From Desertibacillus haloalkaliphilus (GTDB lineage: Bacteria; Bacillota; Bacilli; Bacillales; KJ1-10-99): 64,000 bases of DNA. A program made the position numbers and the translations under genes. A model generated the notes under the pieces. The model was not told where the DNA came from and made no database searches. It saw nothing but the letters and a program-made list of their open reading frames with translations. The stretch spans positions 393,739-457,738 of the forward strand of contig NZ_JAHPIV010000001.1 in NCBI RefSeq assembly GCF_019039105.1, given 5' to 3'. Below, in pieces: positions 29,401-37,517 of the stretch (the stretch's first letter is position 1; the number at the start of each line of letters is the position of its first letter).

Positions 29401-29871
29401 TTAAAATACTTCCTTCAAAAATTCCTTATCATGACTTAACCAATGCTTCATAAGACGCTTAGCCCCTTCAAGATCATGAAGCTTCGCCTGACCACACTGC
29501 TTCTCATTCGCAGCCGGAACCTCTGTCAAATCAAGAGAAAACTCCATCGTCTTCTCCAGCACATCAATAATCTCCTCAACAGACGGCTCACCACTAACAA
29601 TCAAATAATACCCCGTCTGACACCCCATCGGTGAAAGATCAATAATCTCAAAATGATCATAATCCTCAGCAAAACGACGAATATTCAAAGCCAATAAATG
29701 CTCCATCGTATGAATCGTATCCGGCTTCATCGCCTGCTTATTCGGCTGCGAAAAACGAATATCAAATTTATTTACAATTCCATCGTTCCCAACCTTATGC
29801 GCCCCACAATGACGAACATATGGCGCTTTTACAATCGTATGGTCAAGCTCAAAACTTTCTACTGTAGGCAT
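29401..29871 (-). CDS. luxS: S-ribosylhomocysteine lyase LuxS
   Basis: Cleaves S-ribosylhomocysteine to homocysteine and the autoinducer-2 precursor DPD. 156 aa. Metal ligands H54 and H58 (HTMEH) and C126 (KQCGQA) and the catalytic C84 (SPMGCQTG) are all in place. ATG 29871 chosen with GGAG upstream; the frame extends to a GTG three codons earlier. It sits alone between the first repeat array and the GDPD gene. Confidence 0.98.
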   Translation of the reverse strand: MPTVESFELDHTIVKAPYVRHCGAHKVGNDGIVNKFDIRFSQPNKQAMKPDTIHTMEHLLALNIRRFAEDYDHFEIIDLSPMGCQTGYYLIVSGEPSVEEIIDVLEKTMEFSLDLTEVPAANEKQCGQAKLHDLEGAKRLMKHWLSHDKEFLKEVF

Positions 29872-29996
29872 CTTACACACTCCATTTCCAAAAATGATAA
29901 TCTACTATTCTTCCTAAGATAAGTATAAATGATATCAGATATGATTGTCTAAACAGAAGATTCTAAAAAAGTTGACGATAATGAAGCAAAGCTCTA

Positions 29997-30695
29997 CTAA
30001 CACCCAAACAGCTCACAGGCACGATCAGGATAATCTGTGATCAGCCCATCAACTTGACGATTAGCGATCTGCATCATCCGCCTCTTGTCATCAACCGTCC
30101 AGACATAGACTCCGACACCAATCCGCTTCATGCGACGGAGAAAGCTTGCTCGCAAAAGACGATAATTCACACAAATGACATCAGCGTTTGCATCAAGCAA
30201 GCGCCTTGTTGGAAAAAGGTCAGCGACAAGCTGATTTAGTTGATTCTTCTCGTAACGTTTTCCAACGATCAAACCAGTTTTCACTTTGGGATTTTTCTCT
30301 TTACAAGCTTTAATGCTTGCATCGGAAAACGAAGTTAACAAAAAATCATCATAAGAAAAAGCTTTTGCAACTCGTTCAATTACTTCTTCCTCATAACCAC
30401 TTTCCTTTAATTCAACATCAAGTTTGATCTTCCCTTGGCATTGCCTTACCACCTCATCTAGTCGAGGGACGGTAAAGCCATGATTGTTCGTCCGTTCATT
30501 TAATTGTTGATAAGTGAGCTCCGTAAGGTTCACACCATCCACCGCAGGATCATGAAAAACAACGAGCTCTCCATCGCTTGTTTTCCGAACATCAAGCTCA
30601 ACCATATCAATGTTTAACGCAATCGCTTTTTGAAACGATTCAAGCGTGTTCCCTCGAGTCAATCCCGCTGCACCTTGATGACCAATGATAAGCAT
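29997..30695 (-). CDS. Glycerophosphodiester phosphodiesterase
   Basis: 232-aa GDPD-family TIM barrel: IGHQGAAGLTRGNTLESF with the catalytic His-Arg-like region (HQG rather than the usual HRG), VELDVRKTSDGELVVFHD with the metal-binding E and D and catalytic H, and VWTVDD near the C-terminus. Hydrolyses glycerophosphodiesters to glycerol 3-phosphate and alcohol. No signal peptide, so cytoplasmic. The HQG in place of HRG-type motif (usually H-R-G) is a small oddity. Confidence 0.93.
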   Translation of the reverse strand: MLIIGHQGAAGLTRGNTLESFQKAIALNIDMVELDVRKTSDGELVVFHDPAVDGVNLTELTYQQLNERTNNHGFTVPRLDEVVRQCQGKIKLDVELKESGYEEEVIERVAKAFSYDDFLLTSFSDASIKACKEKNPKVKTGLIVGKRYEKNQLNQLVADLFPTRRLLDANADVICVNYRLLRASFLRRMKRIGVGVYVWTVDDKRRMMQIANRQVDGLITDYPDRACELFGC

Positions 30696-30769
30696 CTGTC
30701 ACTTCGCCCTTCCTCGCATCTTTTCTCAATCCCTAGACACTCATCCCAGCTTTAACCGTTATCATCAAT

Positions 30770-31183
30770 TTATTCATAGCCATTTAATTTATTCACCTTA
30801 ATCCCATGGTTTGTCGCAAAGGTGAGCAAATCACGATCAAAATCAGTCGGCTCAAACTTGGCAAGCTTTAACCGAAAGCCTTTATGCATCATCACTAACA
30901 CCGATACCTTACCAGCCAGATTCATAAAATACATTTCTTTAATGTTATCAGCCATCGCTTCCCTAGTGACAACCGTTAACGAGAATAGATTAATTTTGAA
31001 CTGAATGCGATCATCACTTATCCTTAACTCATAATTTACAAATAAAGCTAAAATCAATAAAACTAAAAATAGATAAGGAAAAAATGCTAGACGATGGTCC
31101 AGGAAAAAAATATTAAACGTCGCGATAATAATTAATACCGTCCAAATCGTCTTTGATTCCTTTGCTTTATAAATCCGCTCCAT
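30770..31183 (-). CDS. Membrane protein with two helices and PH-like domain, unknown
   Basis: 137 aa. Two adjacent hydrophobic helices (WTVLIIIATFNIFFL and YLFLVLLILALFV, residues 12-50) and a C-terminal beta-rich region ending in a helix (EPTDFDRDLLTFATNHG), resembling the bacterial PH-like domains that follow paired helices. Function unknown. ATG 31183 chosen since GGGGGAG precedes it. No operon partner is obvious; the next upstream sequence is the second repeat array. Confidence 0.78.
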   Translation of the reverse strand: MERIYKAKESKTIWTVLIIIATFNIFFLDHRLAFFPYLFLVLLILALFVNYELRISDDRIQFKINLFSLTVVTREAMADNIKEMYFMNLAGKVSVLVMMHKGFRLKLAKFEPTDFDRDLLTFATNHGIKVNKLNGYE

Positions 31184-31326
31184 ACGCTCCCCCACTTTCT
31201 CTCTTCACACCTATATCGTACCACGAATACAAGAGTCAATGAATGTTTAATCAAACGTTTAATTAATTTCACCAAACACGCTTCTAACGCCAATTTCAGC
31301 CAACAAGCAACTGATTACGAACGTTG

Positions 31327-31366
31327 ATGGTTAGTAGTTAGTATCTAGTTATTAGTTGGTTAGGAA
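31327..31366. repeat. Degenerate TTAGTTGG repeat
   Basis: GGTTAGTAGTTAGTATCTAG followed by TTATTAGTTGGTTAGG; a worn copy of the tract at 28458-28562, again placed just before the structured-element array. Confidence 0.75.
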
Positions 31367-31467
31367 GAGATCCCTCCCCTTATCTAGCCTACATATAGTT
31401 GGTCCACTCTCTCGAATCTAATTGTGTTTTCAATCCAGCACTGTTTTCTTAATTTCATCAACCACCA

Positions 31468-31524
31468 TTTGGCTGTCATTAGGACTCGGATTGATTATCA
31501 CGTCCAGGGTCGAGCGCGGATCCA
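31468..31524 (+). repeat. CGAGACCCC element, partial 3' end (array B)
   Basis: Only the 3' third is recognisable: TTGGCTGTCATTAGGACTCG, then ATTGATTATCACGTCCAGGG and GTCGAG..GGATCCA, matching the end of hairpin C and the GGGTC tail of full copies. Confidence 0.65.
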
Positions 31525-31567
31525 TTAATCTAACCCTTGAATCACTCACAGTACCTACACGAACACA

Positions 31568-31780
31568 ATGCGGGCACCCTCACCGTCTATTAACCCTTAC
31601 ACCATTCGTAACCTCTCTTAAAACATCTAGATTCAGCCACATAGAGCGAGACCCCAAACGATGTCAATCGTTTGCGGCGGCTCTAGCCGACGTAGTGGAG
31701 ACAATAGCGAGAGCGTTGAAAGCCCGTATTTTTGCTTTCATAAGCACTCGCTATTGACTTCACGTCCAGGGTCAAGCGGC
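31568..31780 (+). repeat. CGAGACCCC structured element, array B copy 1
   Basis: Starts ATGCGGGCAC. Helix A AAACGAT-GTCA-ATCGTTT, helix B CGGC-TCTA-GCCG. Hairpin C has a different but fully paired stem: CAATAGCGAG with CTCGCTATTG, and GTGGAG with CTTCAC. Compared with array A the stem is changed on both sides. Confidence 0.82.
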
Positions 31781-31824
31781 TCTTCCTCTACATTGTTCTC
31801 ATTTATACGAATTTAATCATACTC

Positions 31825-32038
31825 ATACGGGCACCACATCATTCACTAATCCCATCATCGTTCGTGATCACCTTTAAAATAGACTAGATTCGCCAACAGA
31901 GAGTAAGACCCCAAACGATGTCAATCGTTTGCGGCGGCGCTAGCCGACGTAGTGGAGACAATAGCGAGAGCGTTGAAAGCCGCTCTTTGGCTTTCACAAG
32001 GACTCGAAATTGTTACCACGGTAAGGGTCGAACGGCTC
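31825..32038 (+). repeat. CGAGACCCC structured element, array B copy 2
   Basis: Starts ATACGGGCAC. Helix A AAACGAT-GTCA-ATCGTTT, helix B CGGC-GCTA-GCCG, hairpin C with GAAAGCC/GGCTTTC, CGAG/CTCG, CAAT/ATTG and GTGG/CCAC. GACCC and GGGTC flanks retained. Confidence 0.8.
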
Positions 32039-32079
32039 CGCCCCCCCCTTTTTTAGCACTTCTCAAGCCCAATCACAAC

Positions 32080-32112
32080 AAAAACACCAGGCATAGCCGT
32101 AGCTCCTGGCGC
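32080..32112 (-). terminator. Terminator of the 32120-32512 gene
   Basis: CGCCAGGAGCTACGG pairs imperfectly with CTATGCCTGGTG and is followed by TTTTTGTT on the minus strand. Confidence 0.75.
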
Positions 32113-32119
32113 TTTGCTT

Positions 32120-32512
32120 TTACTCCGCTTCCTTAATCGCACGCCCATGAACAAACGTCATCAGCGCAAACGCAACAAAGCTTAGCATGAGGATCGTACC
32201 CCCAACAATATAGAAAATCAAATTAAACGTCGAACCCGGATACATATAATATAAGTACATACCAAGATTTAAACCAATCGATCCGATAAAAGCTCCCCAA
32301 ACATGAATGTTTGCTAGCTTTGAAGTTTTCGGAATCACAAACAATTTATAAAAGGCAGCAAATGCAAATAACGATAACCAACCGACAACTAAAATATGCG
32401 CATGAATCGGGCGTAAAGCAAGCGAACCAGCACCAGCCATGTGCGAGCCCATAAAGATCCCAATTAACGCATAAATCGCAGCCACACGAAGCAAAAAGCG
32501 TGTACGATCCAT
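32120..32512 (-). CDS. Four-helix membrane protein resembling heme-copper oxidase subunit I
   Basis: 130 aa, four hydrophobic segments. The block LRPIHAHILVVGWLSLFAFA closely resembles helix II/III of NorB and cytochrome oxidase subunit I, where the His binds heme; a second His lies in GSHMAGAG. The remainder of subunit I (further His ligands of the binuclear centre) is absent, so it cannot be an oxidase alone. Could be a heme-binding or assembly-related protein. ATG 32512 chosen since GGAGGGA is upstream. Confidence 0.75.
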   Translation of the reverse strand: MDRTRFLLRVAAIYALIGIFMGSHMAGAGSLALRPIHAHILVVGWLSLFAFAAFYKLFVIPKTSKLANIHVWGAFIGSIGLNLGMYLYYMYPGSTFNLIFYIVGGTILMLSFVAFALMTFVHGRAIKEAE

Positions 32513-32831
32513 AAAAAGATTCCCTCCTATAGTTGTAAACATGTGTATAGTATTATACTATATGTACACAGCTACATTATATAGACAAGTTATGAACATT
32601 TAGTGCCTAAGAAAAAAAGGAAAACAAGACAATAAAGTCGAAAAGGTACTACGGTTCGCCAAAATGTTCTCTTTTGGCAACTTTTTCATGAGAAAGTTCT
32701 CAAAAAAATCATAAAAAAGTCAGCAACGGCGCGGAGAACTAGTGTATGATAGGTATAAAAGGGAACATTGTGGGAAAAATGGAAGCTAATACGCGCCATA
32801 CTACTAATAGAGTAACGGAGGTTGATGAAGT
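32513..32831. other. Intergenic region before HU gene
   Basis: About 320 bases, AT-rich, carrying divergent promoters for the four-helix protein and hbs. CCAAAATGTTCTCTTTTGG near 32657-32675 is a weak inverted repeat. No gene seen. Confidence 0.45.
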
Positions 32832-33104
32832 ATGAATAAAACAGATTTAGTAAATGAAGTATCAGAAAAGACGGAATTAGCAAAGAAGGACGCAACAAAC
32901 GCAGTTAACGCAGTATTTGAATCAATTACTGACGCACTAGCAAAAGGTGATAACGTGCAACTAATCGGTTTCGGTACATTTGAAGTGAGAGAGCGTTCTG
33001 CAAGAAAAGGTCGCAACCCTCAAACTGGTGAAGAAATCGAAATCGCAGCAAGTAAAACTCCAGCATTTAAAGCAGGAAAACAATTAAAAGATTCTGTGAA
33101 ATAA
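32832..33104 (+). CDS. hbs: DNA-binding protein HU
   Basis: 90-aa histone-like protein that bends DNA as a dimer and organises the nucleoid. Typical sequence: [50 protein letters not shown] and [14 protein letters not shown] 32832 with GGAGGTTGATGAAGT upstream. Confidence 0.98.
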   Translation: MNKTDLVNEVSEKTELAKKDATNAVNAVFESITDALAKGDNVQLIGFGTFEVRERSARKGRNPQTGEEIEIAASKTPAFKAGKQLKDSVK

Positions 33105-33136
33105 GACAGGCATCATAGATTACAGAATCACTTAAC

Positions 33137-33167
33137 AAAAGGAAGTCGCACACGCGGCTTCCTTTTT
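33137..33167 (+). terminator. Terminator of hbs
   Basis: AAGGAAGTCGC pairs with GCGGCTTCCTT, followed by TTTT; also serves the convergent gene ending at 33167. Confidence 0.88.
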
Positions 33168-33928
33168 CATTTACTGGTTAACTGCCCTTTTATATACGCA
33201 TATACTATTGCATAGATGGTTTCTTCTACTTTTTTCTTCGTTTTCTCGTTTGGTTTTTGACGAAGATAAATATCTTCATACTGATCAACTCTTTTTTTCT
33301 TGTCAGTAAGCATGGATGTTAACTCTTGATAATGATATGGCTCATGCTTGATTCGAAGCATTTCACTTCGCTCGCGCTCATTATAGCGCATCGCTCCAGC
33401 AAAATCGCTAAACCCCCGCTGCTCATAGCGTTCTAGAAAATCTAAGATTCGATACGCAACCAAGGCGTGCTTACGTATGTCACGCTCAAGCTCATCCTCA
33501 TTTGTCTCTTTTTCTTTCTGAATGTCACGTTCAAATTGCTTCATTTTCGTAAAAAACATTCCAACACTTGCCCGGTAAAGGTAACTGACGTTCATCGAAG
33601 CAATCTCTTCTCGCATCGCCAATAACGCTTCAACATCACGTTGAATCAATTGGTAATGGTCTTGGTTGCTAGGTAGTCGGATCTCGCTAGAAAATAATCC
33701 TTCAATAAAATTGACATTCGCTTTCCATAACAACGAAACAAGCTTACGCACATCATGGACATCATAATCACAGCCATTCTGCTGATAAGCATGTTTATAT
33801 TCATTTCGTTCATACAAATCTCCAAACGTCGGAAGTACAAAGACTTTATAATCCTTGTCTGAATACTCATCATCTAAATTGTAATTATGACTACCAACTA
33901 GCGATGTAAATACTAGATCACGCCCCAT
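33167..33928 (-). CDS. Nucleotidyltransferase-fold protein, RlaP-like
   Basis: 253 aa. The N-terminal GSHNYNL followed by SDKDYKVFV is the nucleotidyltransferase signature (GS, then DxD), and CDYDVHDVRKLVSLLWKANVNF resembles the RlaP/PF10127 group of DNA polymerase beta-like proteins, some of which are associated with RNA repair. The C-terminal half is helical and charged. No toxin-antitoxin or RNA ligase partner is adjacent. Substrate unknown. ATG 33928 with GAAAGGAGAGGGG upstream. Confidence 0.85.
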   Translation of the reverse strand: MGRDLVFTSLVGSHNYNLDDEYSDKDYKVFVLPTFGDLYERNEYKHAYQQNGCDYDVHDVRKLVSLLWKANVNFIEGLFSSEIRLPSNQDHYQLIQRDVEALLAMREEIASMNVSYLYRASVGMFFTKMKQFERDIQKEKETNEDELERDIRKHALVAYRILDFLERYEQRGFSDFAGAMRYNERERSEMLRIKHEPYHYQELTSMLTDKKKRVDQYEDIYLRQKPNEKTKKKVEETIYAIVYAYIKGQLTSK

Positions 33929-34016
33929 TCGCTCACCCCTCTCCTTTCTTCTACCTTAATTAAAATTGAGGAGGGTTGAGTATCCCACCTCAACGACCAT
34001 TCCTCACCATCGATCT

Positions 34017-34048
34017 AAAAAGTCAGCCCCGATGATGAGACTGACTTT
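34017..34048 (-). terminator. Terminator of degV-family gene or shared
   Basis: AAAGTCAG pairs with CTGACTTT around a 14-base loop, ending in TTTT on the minus strand. Confidence 0.8.
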
Positions 34049-34054
34049 GATTAC

Positions 34055-34894
34055 TTATTCACTATAATACATCAGGGCCAAAGCTCCTGGTCCCGTATGT
34101 GTACTTATGACAGGGGTGGTTTCTGAAAGCGTCACCTCAACAGATGTTAATTTCTCAAGTTCAGCTTTTAAGCGGCTAGCAAGATCATAGGCATCCACAT
34201 GGACAATTCCTATCGCTTTCACTGTCCGCCCTTCGGTTTCCTTTTCAAACATATTTCGAAAATAGGTGATCATTTTATTATACGTGCGCACTTTTGTGAC
34301 AGGGGTATAAACACCATCAGCAAGTGAAGCAATTGGTTTTACATTTAAAATCGAACCGAGCAAAGCCTTGCCACGGCCAATACGTCCACCTTTTGCTAAA
34401 TATTCTAGTGTGTCGACCATCAAATATAAGCTCGTTGCCTCTCGAACCTTGTCCAATTTTTCAACGATTTCATTCACGGACTTGCCCTGTTCTGCCATCT
34501 TTGCCGCCTCGATCACCTGGAAACTAAGCGCTAGTGAGATAAACCGTGAGTCGACGACAGTTACTTTTGCATCTGCCATCTCCGCTGCACTTTTCGCTGA
34601 GGCGACGGTACCACTCATCCCTTCTGTCATATGAATCGAAAGCACCTCACTACCGTCAGCACCCAGCCGATTGTACACATCAACAAATTTCCCAACAGCC
34701 GGTTGTGATGTTTTCGGTAATTCTTTTGATTGCTTTAACTTTTCAAGAAATTGTGACGGTGTAATCTCAACACGATCGAGAAAGCTCTCCCCTTCAATAT
34801 TCACGGACAATGAAACAACCTCAATATTGTATTGACGCAAGATTTCATCCGAGATATCTAACGTAGAATCGGTAACTATTTTTACTTTACTCAT
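34055..34894 (-). CDS. DegV family fatty acid-binding protein
   Basis: 279 aa; VKIVTDSTLDIS at the start, PKTSQPAVGKF, the motif SGTVASA and LVDTLEYLAKGGRIG, all typical of DegV (FakB-type) proteins. FakB homologs bind a fatty acid for phosphorylation by FakA; no FakA gene is adjacent. ATG 34894 chosen because ATAGGAGCG precedes it; nine extra residues to 34921 are unlikely. Confidence 0.94.
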   Translation of the reverse strand: MSKVKIVTDSTLDISDEILRQYNIEVVSLSVNIEGESFLDRVEITPSQFLEKLKQSKELPKTSQPAVGKFVDVYNRLGADGSEVLSIHMTEGMSGTVASAKSAAEMADAKVTVVDSRFISLALSFQVIEAAKMAEQGKSVNEIVEKLDKVREATSLYLMVDTLEYLAKGGRIGRGKALLGSILNVKPIASLADGVYTPVTKVRTYNKMITYFRNMFEKETEGRTVKAIGIVHVDAYDLASRLKAELEKLTSVEVTLSETTPVISTHTGPGALALMYYSE

Positions 34895-35042
34895 GTACGC
34901 TCCTATTCTGTCTATATGCAAGTTTTGACGAGGGTATTTTACTACCCATCCTATCTAACAATCACTACGCTGTAAAGGCTTTCTATCACCTTGAAAGTTA
35001 TTGTTATCATTCCCTATCTGCTGAACGGTATGCACTAAAAAA

Positions 35043-36608
35043 TTAAGAGCCAAGTTTTTTATTTTCGTGATCAGCCTCTTGTGTCTCACTAGCTGCACCT
35101 TTAAGCTCTTGATTTAGGAGCTTAAACATCGAAACCATCATGACGAGCATAACCACTGTAAAAGGAAGTGCTGCTAAAATCGATGCCGTCTGTAGTCCTT
35201 CCAAACCACCGCTCACTAACAGCAGACCTGCAATGCCAGCAATTAAGCCACCCCAAATGACTTTTACAAGCATGGTTGGCTCCAAACTCCCATGCGAGGT
35301 TAAACTTCCTAAAACATATGTAGCCGAATCAGCTGAAGTGATAAAGAAAATGATAATTAACACCAATCCGAGAACGCTCATGAACGTTCCTAATGGAAAT
35401 TCACCAAGCGTCGCAAATAAAGCCAATTCGACACTGTTACGGACCATATCAGAAATCATAACACCTTCAATGATTTCTAAATATAAGGCCGAGCCTCCAA
35501 AAGCGGTAAACCAAATGGCCGCAACCGCTGATGGTACGACTAAGACACCAAAAATGTATTCCTTAATCGTTCGTCCGCGGGAGATTCGCGCAATAAAAAT
35601 GCCCATAAAAGGTGCCCACGTAATGTGCCATGCCCAATAAAAGATCGTATTGTTTCCGAGCCAATCACTATCGGTAAACGGCGTCATCGTCATGCTCATC
35701 GGAATCACCTGATGAAGGTAACCTCCAATCGTCGTTATTAAATTATCAAAGATAAACACAGTCGGTCCGATCAAAATTATAAACACGAGTAACACTGACG
35801 CAATCGTTAAGTTCGTAATACTTAAGTAGCGAATCCCTTTATTAACACCCGTTGCAGCTGAAAACATAAACAATACTGATACAATTGCAATAATACTTAG
35901 CTGTGTCAAAATATGATTAGGAATGTTGGTTAAATACGAAAGTCCCCCACTAACCTGCAATGCACTTAACCCGAATGTCGTCGCCACTCCTGTCGCTGTT
36001 GCAAGGACCGCAAGGACATCAATGCTTTTACCAATTGGCCCTGTCGCCCGCTCCCCCAATAGCGGGATAAACGCCGAACTAATTAGTGGCGGTTGATCCT
36101 TTTTATATTTGAGAAAGGCAAGAACTAAACCGACAAGTGCAAAAATCGCCCACGGATGCAGTGCCCAATGAAAAACGCTGTAACGCAAGGCCGCCTCCGC
36201 TGCCTCACCCGTTTGCGGCGTGATGCCTGCTGGTGAATCGATATAATATAGAACAGGCTCAGCGACTCCCCAAAACACAAAACCGACACCAAGACCAGCT
36301 GAAAATAGCATTCCAATCCATGTATAAAACGAATACTCCGGATGGTCCTCTTGTTTTCCAAGTTTAATATCTTTAAAGCGCCCAAATGCTAGATATAGCG
36401 CTACGACAACGAAAATTGCTGTTGCCACCATGTAAAACCAACCAAACCGTTCAATAATACCGATCAGTAAAAAATCAGCAGTTTCAAATAAACCTTCAGG
36501 ATTAACAACACCGATCAAAAGAAAAGCAATGACTAAACAAACAGAAAGGATGAAAACAGTGCCAGGGCTCTTCTTTCGATACACATACCTCCACATAAAC
36601 CTCATCAT
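35043..36608 (-). CDS. BCCT family transporter (glycine betaine/choline-type)
   Basis: 521 aa, 12 transmembrane helices. Seen: SAGLGVGFVFWGVAEPVLYY and, later, FYWAWHITWAPFMGIFIARISRGRT, the conserved BCCT motif. These symporters accumulate betaine, choline or ectoine, usually with sodium, and help osmoadaptation. Substrate not readable. ATG 36608 (or the adjacent ATG 36605) chosen by the GGGGAGTGG ribosome site; the frame extends 15 codons upstream. Confidence 0.94.
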   Translation of the reverse strand: MMRFMWRYVYRKKSPGTVFILSVCLVIAFLLIGVVNPEGLFETADFLLIGIIERFGWFYMVATAIFVVVALYLAFGRFKDIKLGKQEDHPEYSFYTWIGMLFSAGLGVGFVFWGVAEPVLYYIDSPAGITPQTGEAAEAALRYSVFHWALHPWAIFALVGLVLAFLKYKKDQPPLISSAFIPLLGERATGPIGKSIDVLAVLATATGVATTFGLSALQVSGGLSYLTNIPNHILTQLSIIAIVSVLFMFSAATGVNKGIRYLSITNLTIASVLLVFIILIGPTVFIFDNLITTIGGYLHQVIPMSMTMTPFTDSDWLGNNTIFYWAWHITWAPFMGIFIARISRGRTIKEYIFGVLVVPSAVAAIWFTAFGGSALYLEIIEGVMISDMVRNSVELALFATLGEFPLGTFMSVLGLVLIIIFFITSADSATYVLGSLTSHGSLEPTMLVKVIWGGLIAGIAGLLLVSGGLEGLQTASILAALPFTVVMLVMMVSMFKLLNQELKGAASETQEADHENKKLGS

Positions 36609-36628
36609 TCCACTCCCCAAAATGGTTA

Positions 36629-36667
36629 TAAAAAAAGTCTCTGATCCAATCACCAGAGACTTTTTTA
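36629..36667. terminator. Terminator downstream of yuiH
   Basis: AAAAAAGTCTCTG pairs with CAGAGACTTTTTT; T-runs on both strands. On the minus strand it ends the yuiH transcript. Confidence 0.9.
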
Positions 36668-36760
36668 TAGTTTACCATTTTTAGAAGTGTGATCACATGA
36701 ATATTTCATGACTATTCAAACAATTGAACATAAACACTTTGAACGTCGGAAATGCCTTGA

Positions 36761-37354
36761 TTAATCCCAACTAAAGCGCTGTTCTTTAAAGGGATCTCCA
36801 TACATATGATAGCCATTCATTTCCCAAAATCCTGGCACATCGTTTTCTCTAAATTCAATTGCACGGAGCCATTTTGCACTTTTCCAAAAGTACAAATGAG
36901 GCACAACGACACGAATCGGAAAGCCATGTTCAGGTGTTAAAGTTTTGCCATTATGCGTATGAGCGAGCAGGCTTGAATCACGAAGGAAGTCTTCGATGGG
37001 TAAGTTTGTCGTCCAGCCTTCTTCAGCATGAAGTAAAACAAACTTAGCTGTGTCTTTGATGCCAACATCCTTGACTACGTCTTTGACTGCGATGCCTTCC
37101 CACTCATTATCTAGCTTTGACCATCCCGTTACACAATGAATATCATTTTTTGAATTCGATTGTGGCAAACTCATGAGTTCATCATATGTAAACCGTTTCG
37201 GATTCTCGACTTGCCCAAAAATCTGCAAATCCCACTTTGAAAGGTCCTCATAATAAGGGACATTGCCGTAATGCAAGACAGGCCAACCATCTGTGACTCG
37301 TTGATTCGGCGGGACACGACCTTCCTGCTCTGCAGGTTTGTTGCCAAAAAACAT
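36761..37354 (-). CDS. yuiH: Molybdopterin-dependent oxidoreductase, YuiH (sulfite oxidase fold)
   Basis: 197-aa single SUOX-type Moco domain. The invariant Mo-ligand Cys lies in DIHCVTGWS near residue 104; other blocks are GRVPPNQRVTDGWPVLHYG and FPIRVVVPHLYFWKSAKW. Such YuiH/MsrP-like proteins reduce or oxidise sulfoxides or sulfite, but the substrate is unknown. No signal peptide, unlike periplasmic MsrP. ATG 37354 (second of two ATG) follows AAGGAGG. Divergent from bioY, as in B. subtilis. Confidence 0.93.
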   Translation of the reverse strand: MFFGNKPAEQEGRVPPNQRVTDGWPVLHYGNVPYYEDLSKWDLQIFGQVENPKRFTYDELMSLPQSNSKNDIHCVTGWSKLDNEWEGIAVKDVVKDVGIKDTAKFVLLHAEEGWTTNLPIEDFLRDSSLLAHTHNGKTLTPEHGFPIRVVVPHLYFWKSAKWLRAIEFRENDVPGFWEMNGYHMYGDPFKEQRFSWD

Positions 37355-37433
37355 CATAATCCTCCTTCCAACAGTAAAGATACCTTATAAAAAGGATAAT
37401 TCGAACAACTAGGAACGTCAACTTGCTCGAATT

Positions 37434-37451
37434 GTTATCGTAATCATTTTT
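37434..37451. promoter_or_regulatory. Zur/Fur-like half-site between yuiH and bioY
   Basis: TTATCGTAATCATTTTT shares ATCGTAATCATT with the Zur-like box at 17451, but the right half is degenerate. It lies between the two divergent starts. Regulator not assignable. Confidence 0.35.
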
Positions 37452-37455
37452 CAGG

Positions 37456-37494
37456 TTGACATATAGGTCAACTTTTCTTATGATATTGTTAACC
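37456..37494 (+). promoter_or_regulatory. bioY promoter with BirA-type operator
   Basis: TTGACA (37456-37461), 17-bp spacer, TATGAT (37479-37484). Overlapping it are half-sites AGGTCAAC (37465-37472) and GTTAACC (37488-37494), 15 bp apart. The same -35, -10 and 15-bp operator spacing are found at the bio operon, supporting joint biotin control. Confidence 0.85.
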
Positions 37495-37517
37495 AAAACA
37501 ACAAACGAGGTGGACAT

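Noticed and set aside
28767..29453. Two + strand frames (28767-28958, 29238-29453) starting with the same residues
   Set aside because: They arise because two copies of the structured repeat are nearly identical; the frames have no ribosome site and end at different points. Paired changes fit structure, not codons.
30770..32119. Phage or insertion-sequence remnant between luxS and HU
   Set aside because: The region is rich in repeats but has no transposase, integrase or target-site duplication that I can see.
31422..32136. + strand frames at 31422-31757 and 31918-32136
   Set aside because: Both lie inside array B elements, with odd composition and no ribosome site.
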